A DNA stretch of 64,000 nucleotides from Hydractinia symbiolongicarpus. Taxonomy: Eukaryota > Cnidaria > Hydrozoa > Anthoathecata > Hydractiniidae. The position numbers were made by a program, and so were the translations under genes. Position 1 is the first letter of the stretch. Every line of letters begins with the position of its first letter. Location of the stretch: NCBI RefSeq assembly GCF_029227915.1, contig NC_079879.1:17856001-17920000 (forward strand), read 5' to 3'. Under the pieces are notes generated by a model. That model saw only the letters and a program-made list of their open reading frames with translations, did no database searches and was not told where the DNA came from. This document shows positions 32,201 through 44,499 of the stretch, in pieces.

Positions 32201-35200
32201 GTGACATTTAAAATCTAAATCTACTAAAATTACTTGCTCTGACCATCTGACAAATGCGAAAATTATTCGGAAAAAAGTTTTTAAAAGCATTTCAACATAC
32301 ATCTCACCCATAAAATTTAAATCACTCAAAACGCCACATATATACAAAAAAGCTGATCAATGTCAAACACAAATCTCTCTCATTGTATATGTTAAAATCA
32401 GTTAGTTTATTGCAAACCCTGCCAAAGGTTGACACAAAATGTGAAAAATAAACAATAAATTTTGCCTAAGTAGAAATTTTTATCTAAGGTGTTAAAAAGG
32501 GATTTGCAAGGATAAATTATAATGCAATAAAACATTATTTGATATATTGCATACAGTCCTTCCTCACCAAACTTTAGACAAAATGCCAACAAAATAACGG
32601 TGTTTAAATCTAAAATTAATAAAGTCCTTTTAGCAATTTGCATGGTGTTTTACCATCAATAAAGTAAACAAAATTTCAAATCTCACATAGTATTCTGTCA
32701 CAAATTTTCATAAAATATATATATAAGTCATAATGAGTCATGTTAAACAACAGCAATCAATCTGTATATAAGTTCATTTTATGTCAATTTTTGCACCAAT
32801 TTTGCAACACAAAATACAAATTCTAAATAATACTAAAATCTCTTATTTTGGTCCTTCGCATACCGACGGTCTCCCACAAAAGTTTAATCAAAATGTAAAA
32901 AATGAGAGGTAACGACAAAATCAAAGTTTGCAAAATTTAATTATTTCGGTACATATATCTACTGCATATGCCCTCTAAAACAATCTTTAATCCAAAATGC
33001 CTAAGAAAGACAGTTTGCAACAAAAATCAGTTATTTCGATAATATTGCATACACTCTTTCCTCAGAAAAGCTTCACAAACTGCAAAAAAAAGAATGGTTG
33101 TAGGGAGTGCTTCTGATTCAACAAAAAAAGTTTTTTTGACATATTGCATCTAGCCCTTACCCATTAAATCTTACACAAAATTTCCAAAACTATATACGAA
33201 TTAGAACACATCAAATTTAAATCGAGAAGGATCAGTCATTTCGATATATTGCACGGAGTCCTCCCCAGTAAGAATTTATACAAAATATAGAAAAACAAAG
33301 CTTGCAAGGTGTAAAATTGAATTCTTCTTCTGTGTATATATATATGGTCCTTCCTCGCAAAATTAACATAAAATGTCAAAAAGGTTCAGATATAACATCT
33401 AACACAACAAAAATCAGTTCTATCAGTATATGTCATGCCATTGTCTTCCACCAAATGTTCCCCTTAAAGTTTCACAGACACAGCCTGTAAATTAAAAACA
33501 ACTAAGATCAGGTATTTTGGTCTATTTCATACCATTCTGTTCCAAATAACTTATAAAATGTAAAAATTGAGTGGTAAAACAGAAATTTGCAAAATTCCAT
33601 TTTTTTATATGCATGTATATTATATGCCTTCTACAACAATAAGTTAATTCAAAATGTCAAAAAGAAGAAAAAAATAGCTTACAAAGAGTATAAAATTGAA
33701 ATCAACAAAGTAGCTCTTTTGGTGTATTAAATATAAGCCATACGCACAAAGGTTTACACTAAATGTAAGAAAATGGTTGTGGTTAGTAAATCTAAATTAT
33801 GAAAAGTCAGTTCTTTTAGCATGCTGATTAAGGTTTTTGCCCACAAATTCTTACATGAAAATGTCAAAACCACAATTTGAAACAAATTAAATTTACATTT
33901 TAAGAATAAGTAATTTCTGAACTTTATTTTCAGAATATTTGGAGGAAAAGAACTTCGCAAACCAAAAAAAAAATCTTCAGGGTTAATAACGTTTGATGGG
34001 TTTTGTGGGAATATATCTACTGGGAATCTATGATGCTAGCTATAAAACATGTCTGGCAACAATAATATAATCAAAACTGAAAATAAAACATGAAAAAACC
34101 TTACAGAACCTTGCTATGATTAATTTATAAAACCATGCTCTTCTTCAAATGTTTTTTTAAAGATTTATTTTGAATGAAAGAGTAGAGAATACTAAAAAAA
34201 AACAGCCATCTTTTTCGTAAACACAATTTCCGTTTTATGCTAGGAACTTCATTTAACAGTCCGTATGCTTTGTGAATATCTAATACCGTTTCATATGTAG
34301 CGATACCTATATATATATGCTAACAAAGAGTTTTTTGGCATAAGGGTATATATATTTATATCGTTATTAGCAGCGGGTTATATATTTACACCTTATCTGC
34401 GATTTCTATGAAGTACATCCCTAATCTTTTTAGTTAAATTTTAGCGTACGTCATAAGAAAGTGACCCGTGATTTCCGTGTCGTGGACTCACAGTTTTACT
34501 CACGCAAGGGGATTAATATATAAGATATAACCTCAAAAAACTCAGGAATTCAAAAGCAGACTGAATAGACAAAGAAAAAAAGTTTAGTTGAAAATATAAC
34601 CATGTTGACAACAAGCTTAAAATAACTAAATAATGCACAACTTTCTACAACCTGAATGTAAAAAAATATTTGTAACAAAATTAAAATCTTTACTGTTTTT
34701 TATTATTTAGGTAGCATGCAATTCAGGTTACATTGCGCACACAGCAGTACAGGTAGGCCCAAGCATGTTGCGCAATGCATGTAGCTAGAGCAATGATTGT
34801 CAGGTAATGCACTTATAGGTTGATAAGATGGCTCACCTGTGTTGGTCAACTTGATTAATTATGAATATTTGATGATTAATTTTTTTCATGTTAAGATATT
34901 TATGCATGTGAGGAACAAATTCCTTCAGTTCTTCGAATCGATCTCGGTAAGGCACAATTAAGGCTAACTGATGTGGGCCCCAGTCTTCTTGAGTTGGATG
35001 ATTCTTTGGACTTTCAATGAACATATCTAAATAACATTAAACAAATAAGATGTAAAAGCTGCATATACAACCTATCATTGACATTGGAACGTAGACTTTT
35101 AATACGGCTAACATGGACAAAATGTTCTAAACAAGGAAATATAGCATAAATTAACAAACATATATTGAGTTTATTGTATCATCAGCATTTGTTTTATTGC

Positions 35201-36362
35201 ATTATAGCAGAATATGTGCCTCTTATTAATACTTAATTTTTTTCAACTTAAAATCAAATGTAATAAAAATGGTCTGGACATAATGGCGAAAGGGTAAACC
35301 AGCGAATCACACTATTCTATATCTGTGATTTCAGAACTTTTTAAGGTGATTGTTTAAACTTGGAATTGTTTTTTTCCAGAAAAAAAAACACCAAATCTTG
35401 CACTCTCAGCCACTATAAAAATGCTGGATATTTATTTTTTTATTTTTTTTAGTGTAAAAATTATGTTGGAAGGAATAATGCTAACTTCCACAGAGACTTG
35501 TGGTGTATAGATATCTGTAAATGGCTTTTTACCCACAAAATAAACTAGAATTGTTTTCATAATGGTCTCGCAGAAGACTGAGATGAATAATTCCAGCAAA
35601 CTTATTCAAGCACAATAAGGCAATCAGAAATATTAGAATTATATTACCAAACCAGGGAATTATGGCAAAAAGCTTTATGTTAAAAGCCTTTTTTTCAAAC
35701 TATCATTTATAACATCGTTTCTGTTAAAAAATTGAATTGGCATAGCATTGTGGTTGGGGCCTACTTGTTAGTGCATAAGGTTAACAAACAAGGAAGAATT
35801 TCTGTGTAGGTTCAAACCGAGTGTAATTATATTATCAATTAGTAGTTTATATATTTACTACCTCAAAAATGTCTACAAGTTCACTTTGGGGATCCTTTAA
35901 CACAGCTAAAACTACAACAAAATAAATTCCATAAGTAGCTGGTTACAAAATCCACATAAAATGAAAAATTCATAAATTTTCAAGCTGTTCTCATTGCAAA
36001 AATTATTTTAAATATTCTTATTACACCTGGAATTATGCCACAGCAGATATTAAACATAAAAAATTTGCATGGACTCAGCGAAACCTACCTTCACCTTGCG
36101 GTATTCCATTATGATCAACATCAGGTGATACAAGCGGCTTAAGGTGGTCAGATGTCCGGCGTATTTTATTAATTGCTTTATTAACTTGTAACTCAATTAA
36201 ATGTTCATTTATATTCCAAGGATCTGCTGTTACATGTTTATGTGGATTATTTCCTAACTTCTCCTTACAATCATTGCTAAGAAAAATCAACTTTCCGAAC
36301 AATAGTGCAACTAAAAATGTTAACGAGTAGGTAAGTATTCTTTGTTGCAATCGCACATGCAT
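29215..36362 (-). CDS. B4GALT7: xylosylprotein beta-1,4-galactosyltransferase (B4GALT7-type), eight exons
   Basis: Exons: 36,362-36,089; 35,911-35,862; 35,126-35,072; 35,026-34,837; 31,892-31,664; 31,416-31,333; 30,190-30,086; 29,385-29,215. All have GT/AG borders and compatible phases, giving 385 residues. Residues 9-28 are a type II membrane anchor after a short basic cytoplasmic end. The catalytic domain begins near [20 protein letters not shown] (exon 4) and continues [23 protein letters not shown] at 215-218 is the metal-binding DXD, and [10 protein letters not shown] (exon 6) is the family signature. The enzyme adds galactose to xylose in the proteoglycan linker tetrasaccharide in the Golgi. 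Exons 2 and 3 are short (50 and 55 bp), lie in the stem region and are supported only by splice sites and phase. Skipping both keeps the frame. The remaining exons are certain from family similarity. Confidence 0.92.
32440..33880. repeat. decayed ~100-bp tandem array inside the largest intron
   Basis: About fourteen units spaced 90-108 bp carry a recurring pattern: TTTCG-TATATTGCATA, then GTCCTTCCTC-C-AAA, then TTTA-ACAAAATGTCAAAAA, then TTGCAAA-TTAAAT. Clear starts of the CCTTCCTC segment lie near 32,558, 32,870, 32,968, 33,056, 33,152, 33,256, 33,346, 33,529, 33,631, 33,739 and 33,836. Units differ by many substitutions, so the array is old. It lies in the 2.9-kb intron between exons 4 and 5 of the B4GALT7-type gene. 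Confidence 0.75.
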
Positions 36363-36487
36363 TTCACTTGTTATAATTACCTAAGTAGAATGGAAGACAG
36401 TCAAAAATAGCAGGTAGAGATATGACAGATAACACAAGAGTACAAATTAGATATGGAAAGTTGGCTTACAAAAAAATATTTACATAT

Positions 36488-37560
36488 TTTATTTATTCAT
36501 TTATTTATTTATTTATTTATAAAGAATATTTATACAGGTGAGAAATATATTCAGTATATAAAACACTGCTAGTTAAATGTGCCCTGTGTATAACAAAAAT
36601 AGTAAAATTAGTAAAATTTTAAAAAAAAATTGAAAAACTTGAAAAACGTAAAAGAAACACACATGAACTTGAAAATTATGAATTATGACAATAAAAAGTT
36701 ACTGTGTAGGAATGCCAAGTATGTGACTAAAAAAAAGAAAACAAGGAAGCACGAAATGACAAAAATGGATAGACTCGATAGGATAATATAATTTACATCG
36801 ATATACATCTACCAAAATACTATTTATCAAAATATGTGTCGCATAGCTTCTTTAAATCCCTAAAAGACTCTGTTTGTCTTATCTCAATGGGCAAAGAATT
36901 GAAATTTTTTACACCCCTGAAGAAATCACCAGAACAAAAACTTGACTTTCACTTGGTGAAATTTTTAGAAAATAGCCATTTTTTCTGGGGTTTTTCGTGT
37001 GCTTAATAAACTGAAAATAATTTAAAAAGTTATTACACATTACACGTTTAATACATTTTTGCACAATTAAAACTGACCTTTTCTCAATTAAATTTATATT
37101 TATTATGGAACATCGGTGATCCTCTCAGCTTGATTCCTTATTGATTGCAGTTTTTATTTTTCTCCAGATTTTAAATTCAAATTTGTTATACAATTGTGCA
37201 TTAGTGCAGTTAAAATCATTGTTTGGTAAATTTGGATAAAGCATTTATTGTCCAAGCCATCTCTCAGGTTACTTGGCATACGAAGTTTATTTGATCCTTG
37301 TTTATGGAGGTAATAAAAATTTTTCTTTATATTTAACATTAATTGATTCTGGTACTCAGATATTTATATCGATATGTGATCACAACATCCTTAAATTCAT
37401 AAAAAAGGCTTAGTCCAATTGGAAAATTTTGATAGTTTATAGCTGTTCCAAGCAAGATGGATTCAGTTTTTCCTTTACTGAGATTGATAATCAATTAGTG
37501 GTATCAAAATAGACTGCAATCTTCAAAATTTGTCAGATATATACATGTAACTCCTTCTCC
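36488..37560 (-). mobile_element. 5'-truncated non-LTR retrotransposon with (TAAA)n tail
   Basis: On the minus strand the reading frames give IYQTMILTALMHNCITN (about 37,200-37,250) and FRGVKNFNSLPIEIRQTESF (about 36,865-36,925), typical of the end of a LINE-type reverse transcriptase ORF. The element ends in (TAAA)n on its own strand at 36,488-36,522. Stops and frame changes show that it is dead. It lies just upstream of the B4GALT7-type first exon. Confidence 0.65.
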
Positions 37561-38515
37561 GCCTCTTTTTGGTTGGTTTCTTTTTACATATTTGTAACCC
37601 GGAAACTCCTATAAGGCATCTATATGTCCTTCAAACCTTTGTTGACAACGTGCGTTTCTGAGAGTGTAAAAATATCAAACAAGCCACCACGAAATAATGC
37701 TTTTCAGCTTGTAATGTTATGATGCAAGCCCCTGATGTTTTGGTGTATAAAATTCAATTTTTTAGCTTAGAAAATATGTCAAGTTTTCAGGTGTCGAGTC
37801 TGGACAAGTTTCCATAATCTCCATTTATCAGAATAAAAATAAACAAGAAACTGCTCTGTGACACCCTCTCACATTTCAGCTTGTTCACAAAAAGTGACGA
37901 ATAAGTAAAGCTTTCTTGCATACTTTCAAATTTATCATGTAAGTTTAACGTCAAACCAATGCAATCAGGTTATAAAAACATAAGTTTTTCGTGAAGAAAC
38001 ATAATAATAAACTCAAGTAAAGATCGCGGTGCAACAAACGCGTCTCTTTGATGCCATTTTGAATAAAAATTAATGTAAAAAGGTTTCTCACCAAAAAACC
38101 TGTTCATAAGAAATCGAGTAAGAGCTCAGAATATTTAGTAAGTAAACTTCATTGCAGCACTGGAGGTGCACTAGGCCACTTGTCTTTAACTTCTTGTTAC
38201 AATTAGGACTTTTTTTACATGTTTCCTGTACTGTACTGTCCCTAATATTTTATTGTGATCTTACAGTATACTTACCTCATTGAGACGTGTGGGACGAGTT
38301 CTTTTGTCTCTAATGAAAGTCCTCAAAACGTTTGTGATTTTTAATTTTTCTTTTTATATATTCTAACTTAAATTAATAAATCATTATTATGTAAGTTTAA
38401 ACTATTCTATTCCTCCTAAAAAAGTTAATTATGTTGACTTTTTACTTCCTTTCAAATTTCTTCTCTTTTTTCATGCCAGGATTACAACAGTAACACTCGA
38501 CTTTGCAACTCTAAT
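37561..38515. other. AT-rich non-coding stretch
   Basis: No gene recognised. It contains the upstream limit of the truncated retrotransposon but no sharp boundary. Confidence 0.3.
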
Positions 38516-38516
38516 G

Positions 38517-38590
38517 CTGATACCGAAGCCGAAAACTGATACCGAAGCCCAAAAACTGATACCGAAGCCCAAAAACTGATATCGAAACAC
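38517..38590. repeat. 20-bp minisatellite CTGATACCGAAGCCCAAAAA, about 3.7 units
   Basis: Four successive CTGATA(C/T)CGAA units spaced 18-21 bp, the first one slightly shorter. No coding role apparent. Confidence 0.85.
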
Positions 38591-39955
38591 TGTTGTAATA
38601 ATGGATAAGGCGAGTATTTTTTAGGTACAGAGTCCATTCTTACTGATACTTTCAAATTTCAGAAATTAAATTTTCTTGCAGATTAGTGTATCAATTATAT
38701 AGATCATTAATGTTTAAAACAGATTAAAAGAATTTTATGAACTATGCTTGACAGTGATATCTTTAAAAAATCAACATACAAGAAACTTTTTACAGTGTCT
38801 TTATACAGTGCATAAGTTTTGTGGTAATGGTTTTCCTATTTTGTCAGCAGTAGAAACACCTGCCTATATGCGCTAGCAAAATGTCTTGTACAATACTTAC
38901 ATCTTGGACCGCCAATGATTACACTGTTAAGACTCTTATATTTACTGAAGAGATCAGAACAAAGAATGCAGACCATTTAATGGCTCCAATGATTTCAGGA
39001 GCTATTTCTCTTGCATACAAGATTCGGTTCTGGATGCTCTAAGTGCTCAATTTACCATTTCTTTGTTAATTAAGGGCAGTTGGAATCAAATCTGGATGAA
39101 CTCCTCTGGGGCATTTAGAGCACTCAGAACTTATAATCAAACTTACTATGGTCAAAGCCTTCTTGCTCTAAAAACCCATTTCTTTGGTCACATATTTTGT
39201 TTGTTGATGAAACCCTTGAAGTAAAAAAACATTTGAATAATTTGCACTAATTAAAAAAGCACAAGTGACCAACACTAATTATTTAAAAAACCAACTAAAG
39301 TAGATACTTTGCAGAATAGATTAAGTAAAATATACTTTGGTGTCAAAACTATGCAAGAAAACTAAGCATGCATCTTTAAACTATATACAAAAAATTTCGA
39401 AACCCTTGGTTTCGGTTCTGTCCCCTTTCTTAGGTTCGGTACTGATTGTACTGATAGTACATGCAGAAAATTTCCTCCTTTTCACAGTCAAACCACTGTT
39501 GCTGCCTGTGTTGCCATTATATTATTTTTTATACGTACGCTACAGTAATTTATGTGACATGTTTGATCATTATATCAGCATAATTATACAATTCACATGA
39601 CAGCATAACTTATTAATTCCGTAATGTAAACAAACAGGACGGCCAAAGAATTAAAACAAATGTATGTGCTTAACAGCCTTCAATGTTAATCAGACTTTAA
39701 GAAATGCATTTTCAATTGGACACCAAACTATGATGGTATTGCTAAAATGCCACGAACACCAAATATACAGAAACCAGTTGCAAAGAAAACTGCTCAAACT
39801 GTACCAGAACAAGAACCCGCCTGAACCTTGCACAAGTAATAACTTTACGTATAGGATCACACACGTTGGCAGATAAAAACAGTACAAAAAAGTAAAGGAC
39901 AACAATAATATTTTTGAAAACAACAGGAAAATGTGCGTGATAGTACAACCAGTTG
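38591..39955. other. non-coding stretch
   Basis: Short open frames at 39,337-39,600 and 39,664-39,876 have no recognised domain. The 3' part may be decayed internal sequence of the neighbouring PIF/Harbinger element. Confidence 0.3.
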
Positions 39956-39959
39956 GACG

Positions 39960-40290
39960 AACTCATACATTCCATTCATTTCTTGGAATCCCTGCACTAT
40001 TTCATTCACTCCTCTGCCTATTGGCCATTTAATCAATGCATTAGTTACCATACACAAAACGGACTGCGTCACTCTTAAAACAATCTTTTGAACTGTTGAC
40101 TCTGACATGTCAGGAATAGATTGATAAGATTCCTTCGAAGCGCTAAATCAAAGGTATATACACACTTGCTTGCCAAGTTCTATCAAAGGATGACCACCAC
40201 TTTGTTTCTGTTGTAACAGAGGTGATTCACTTAACACACTACAAAGTTCCTTAACTGAAGTATGGCTCAACCTGAATTGCAGTTTAAACA
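39960..40290 (-). pseudogene. PIF/Harbinger (HARBI1-like) transposase fragment
   Basis: The minus strand reads FRLSHTSVKELCSVLSE, then GGHPLIELGKQVCIYL, an in-frame stop, then SESTVQKIVLRVTQSVLCMV and ALIKWPIGRGVNEIVQGFQE. This is the order of the N-terminal part of Harbinger-type transposases. It breaks off before the catalytic DDE region. No TIRs were identified. Confidence 0.7.
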
Positions 40291-41695
40291 TTCTGTAATT
40301 GTATATCGTAACAATTTTTTCAAAATAGACAGCAACTCTGATTATTGATTGCTTTGTGAAATACAGATATTAATTGCAGAAAACATGACATATATATCAT
40401 CATTATTATATTCGTTAATGCTGTATTCCTCCTTTGATTTTATTAATTATAATTTTTTCCACACTACTTTCATAATGGCAGAAAATGGCAGATTGACAGT
40501 TGAGTTAGCTGTGGTTTGATTTTTTCAGACATAAAGTTTGTTGGTATTGGTGGTAATGGCAGGCAGTTTTTACGGGGTCAGTTAGGGGGGAACGGTTTAA
40601 GTGTGATTCTCAGGGGAAAACAAATGAAGCAAAAATATAAAGAATAAGCAAAGATATGATCAAAACTTTGAAAGATCTAGAATTTTCAAGCCCTTAGCTT
40701 ATATTTTTAACTAATTTCGTTATTTCAACCTTATTACATTAAGAGATATAGTCAATAATTAAGAGGTTACTCATTTCGCCGCCATTTTGACTTTCACATC
40801 GACTACACGAACTTTTAAATTTCCATATTCAATATTTTTGAGGCCACACCGGAGCATCTACCCGATGTTGGGATGTTCAAAATCGCAGATGTCATAGCGG
40901 GACCATTGAAGGTCATACCGCTACGAAATCAGCGTTGGGAAGTACCTTTCCATCAAGAAATAAATAAAACTTAAACATTTACATAAGCGATAGTTTAATT
41001 GTATATTTTAAGATATATATACATCGCGCTTGCCAAATGGAAATTGTCTTTATCCATTTCGAGCATGAGTGTACAATTCTTCAGATTATCACACAAATTG
41101 TGTCGTCGCCTTTGACACTTCTTCGAACCTGCGGCGGCTTGAAAATCAATCTTGTGAAGTGTGTTAACAGGCCATTGCCCCAGCTTACTTCATTATCGCA
41201 TCGAAACCTGTGTAAACACGAAATAATTCTATTTGTCCGTTTTCCCAGAACCTTCGCCTGTTTTCCCCAATGCTAACATGGAAAACGGTCAAACAGTTTT
41301 TTATGACTTTTTATAAATTTGTTGGCGCTATGAAGAAATGCTTTATTGGTTATTTAAAAGTACTTTCAACGATGTTTATAAGAAACATAATTCATTGCCG
41401 GTATACATATATTTAGGAGGTAGCATTAAATTTGGAAAAAATTTACTGTTTTCCCCCAACTGACTATATAAAAAATTGGGCCCATAGAAGTGTTCTAGGA
41501 TTTTGATTGTATTTTTAATTAATTATTTGTGTGTATATAATTTTACAAAAAATTTGTTGTATATCAAACGATATTGTAGCCGTTTGTACATATTGACGTG
41601 ATCATAGTGGATCATTCCCACAAAAACTTGTTGAAATATAATTTGGATGTGTTGTAAAAAAAACTTTATATTGAGTACATGGCAGCAACAACTCT
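40291..41695. other. non-coding stretch
   Basis: No gene recognised. The GC-richer part at 40,840-41,280 has an open frame (41,037-41,276) without known motif. I saw no splice-site-bounded exon that matches a known family. Confidence 0.3.
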
Positions 41696-41699
41696 ATGG

Positions 41700-42117
41700 G
41701 TTCATATCTTTCTGTAAAAGCCTAACAGTCCATTAGCTTCAGAAACATTGGCTGTGGGAGATAGTGCTGACATGGTGTATTGTTGGCATCAACTATACAG
41801 GAAATGTTTCTCCTTTTAGAAAAACCTCAAATAATCTGCTTCACTGCCAGCAAATCTTTATTTAAGACTTTGAAGACAAGCAACCTCACAGAAGACATCA
41901 GACTGAGAGTCAATATAGCTCGATTGAGAAAGATGGTTAAGAAATATCAGTCACATAGGTCAATGGCGAGAATCAACTTGCTGATTGTATGACAAAACGT
42001 AGAGCATCATCAAGTAAATTGTTCGATATTCTGGAATCTTCCAAAATTGAACTTATTGGTTTGAATTTAAATTATATTGAGTTTTGGCCACTTCATTCAG
42101 AAGAGGTGGAATGTTAA
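41700..42117 (+). pseudogene. Ty1/copia-type RNase H fragment
   Basis: Frames read LASTIQEMFLLLEKPQIIC, then SKSLFKTLKTSNLTEDIRLR and VNIARLRKMVKK, followed in the next frame by ENQLADCMTKRRASSSKLFD. This is the order of the C-terminal RNase H region of copia-type polyproteins. A frameshift near 41,965 separates the two parts. No long terminal repeats were recognised. The end of the frame is a TAA near 42,115. Confidence 0.6.
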
Positions 42118-42888
42118 TATTTTGATGTTATTATTCTTTTAGTACCTAGTAACTGAAGATACTAGTAAAGCTTTTAATATACATATTCAAGGTGAGATAT
42201 CCATATAAGCCTTTTAACATAAGGCACCTAGTACTGGTTCGGTGTTATTTCGAGATGGTTGTAATAGCGGCAAACAAATAAGACTTATTTGTCACCCCTC
42301 TGGTCTAAGGGGCTGCGTCCATACTGAAGTTGCCAGGAGAAATGTGAATTGAACATTTTTGGATAAAGTGTTTTAAGTTTGTTGTTTCTTGTACATCAAT
42401 TTGATTTTTAAGAACTGTAAGAAAAATGAAAATCTACAACAAAACAGTATTCCTGTGCTTTTGGTAGCAAATTTTATTTTTGTTATTATGAGCAGTATGG
42501 CTTTTTTATTTAAAACAATAATTATACACTAATCCATTATTTTCATTATATATATTGTATGAACCCTAGGTGTTTTGGAGGAATGGACACACAGGCAGTA
42601 GAAAAAATGTAATTAGTCTCCCTGAAAAAGTTTATACGTGCTGAACCCAAAGGACTAATTAACAAACGCACTGAGTTGCTTTCAAGATGTCGCCATAGGA
42701 ATAAGTTTATTATAGAAAATTTAAAATAGGCTAATATTTGTATTCCCTATTTTATCATGAGACTGCATATAAAATATGTTTTTAGTTTAACCAATAGTTG
42801 TAACCTGACGATTATTAAAAACATGAAACTCAGAGTTGTTACACAGTTGCAATTTGCTGCTTGTTCTACAACTTTATATATAAATATA
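42118..42888. other. AT-rich non-coding stretch
   Basis: No gene recognised; A/T-rich sequence between the copia fragment and the pogo-type MITE. Confidence 0.3.
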
Positions 42889-43497
42889 CAGTCGACATTC
42901 GTTAATTCGATGCTGCTTAATTCGAACTGTCCATTATTTCGAACAAATTGCCAAGTCCCTTGCGTTTGGTTAATAAAGTCTTAAATTTGAAAATGACGCG
43001 TGGCCTTGTGGTTATGGAGTTCGCTTCATAATCACAAGGTCCGTGGTTCGGTCCACAGCGCGGGCATGTTTATCAAGCGATGTTACCACAGCTAGGGGTC
43101 AACCAATGCCATGTGAGGGAAATTGGGTAGGTACTGCCGGTGTATACTTAATGTATACATTCAGAACACAGGACCCACATTGATAACAGTGTTTCCAACA
43201 CTGAAGTGGCTATCCTGTATAAATATTCGGAATAATAATAAGAAGAATTGAGCTGCTTAATTCGAACTCTGCTTATTCGAACATTTTGCTAATTCTAACA
43301 ATTTCTTGGTCCCAAGGCTACATTATGCTCATTAATTCGAACTTTTATTTTTATTCATTTTTATTGAATCAAGGGTGGCAAAGTTTCTTTCAATTTATCA
43401 ATTAAATTGACATTTCCAATAAAATGAAGTTTACAAGAAATTTGGAGGCCTTGCCCATTGCCAAGCAAACAACGTTAAAATAGATTTTTATAAATGC
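42889..43497. mobile_element. pogo/Tigger-type MITE, 3'-truncated and interrupted by a SINE
   Basis: It starts TA|CAGTCGACATTCGTTAATTC and matches the complete copy at 48,727-49,229 along segments such as CAAATTGCCAAGTCCCTTG, TTGAGCTGCTTAATTC and CCCAAGGCTACATTATGCTC. Similarity ends after AACAACGTTAAAA at about 43,490; the right TIR is missing. A SINE-like sequence is inserted at 42,991-43,244. Confidence 0.75.
42991..43244 (+). mobile_element. tRNA-like SINE inserted in the MITE
   Basis: The head GTGGCCTTGTGGTTATGGAG resembles a pol III A box, and GGTTCGGTCC about 30 bp further on resembles a B box. CTTCATAATC in between mimics an anticodon loop, but the stems do not pair, so it is not a functional tRNA. 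A unique body follows, then an AATAATAATAA tail. The uninterrupted MITE copy at 48,727 serves as the empty site. A short direct repeat (AATTTGA on the left, AATTGA on the right) flanks the insertion. Confidence 0.65.
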
Positions 43498-43611
43498 TAG
43501 AAAAGATAGAAATGCTTTTTTAGATTGCGTTTTAAAAATTTAATGTGTTTTTGAATGAAAGCAATTATTTTTGCAAGTTGAGCGTACGCGCACGCTTTCA
43601 TCTGGACAGTA
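43498..43611. repeat. terminal fragment of a CAGTCCAGATG element
   Basis: It contains GATAGAAATGCTTTTTTAGA, also found repeated at 44,906-45,060. It ends AGCGTACGCGCACGCTTTCA then CATCTGGACAGTA-type sequence, the reverse of the start of the insertion at 44,500. It is one end of the same element family, joined to the truncated MITE. Confidence 0.55.
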
Positions 43612-44499
43612 TTGTAAAGAGCATTTTACTACAAGACTCATGATTGAAACAAACATATTTTTTGTGAAAGCAACTTTAATCAGTATACTGTATTTAACTT
43701 GTGTTGTAATGTTTATGAAAACTGGTTAACAACCTCTGAAACATTAATTATATACATTTTGAATATTTTCTTACAGCATGGTATAAAAATGAACTTTTTC
43801 ATTTTTGCAACATTATTTCGGCTATCTATCACAGATAGATTACTTCCTGGTTAGAAGACTGTACTGTAGGTGTGGGTTAGTGGCTACTTACGGTGGTAGA
43901 GTCTATGTACAGCAATGCTAGAAGTCGTGTCAAGATTAATGATTCACTTAGTGATGAATTTAGTGTGAATGTTGGTGTATACATCGGGGTTCTGTACTTA
44001 GTCCTTTGTTGTTTGTTAGAAGTGCTGTCGAAGTGGAGGAAAGGACTAGAAGAGAAAGGGTCAGGGTGAACACAGCAAAGTCTAAAGTCATGATTAGTAG
44101 CATTGCAGCCAAGTGTGACCTTGTAGTTGGAAAGTGGCCTTGTGGCGTTTGCAGGAAAGGGGTTGGTAGCAACTCAATTTTTTGTCAGACTTGCAAGCAT
44201 TGGGTACATAAGAAGTGCAGTAGTATTGGTGGAAGGTTAAGAGCTGACATTCAGTTTGTATGAAAGCGTTGCAAAGGTGACATTATAGAGAATGAAGTAT
44301 TTCCAGTTTCAATGATGTACAACAGTGGCTCGTTAGAGATAGTTTAGAACTTCTGTTACTTAGGTGATATGTTGGGTAGTGAGGGGGGTGTTGGAAGAAG
44401 TGTTACTTGCAGGATAGGTTCTGGTTGGAAAAAGTTCAGAAAGTTACTTCCTTTGTTGACTATAGCAGGGTCTTGCCAATTGAGTTAAAAGGTACAGTA

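Noticed and set aside
31937-32643. Several 60-80-residue minus-strand frames inside the largest intron
   Set aside because: AT-rich, no splice-compatible family match, and the B4GALT7-type coding sequence is complete without them.
36140-36362. A DXD-like acidic motif (SPDVDHNG) in exon 1 as the catalytic site
   Set aside because: It lies in the stem region before the catalytic domain. The genuine DXD is HDVD in exon 5, in the family context.
41037-41276. 79-residue frame in a GC-richer patch, considered as an exon
   Set aside because: Neither strand gave a recognisable family or consistent splice borders.
42991-43065. tRNA gene with CAT anticodon
   Set aside because: A-box-like, B-box-like and CTTCATAA sequences are present, but the anticodon and acceptor stems do not pair and there is a long SINE-like body. 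It is a tRNA-derived SINE, not a tRNA gene.
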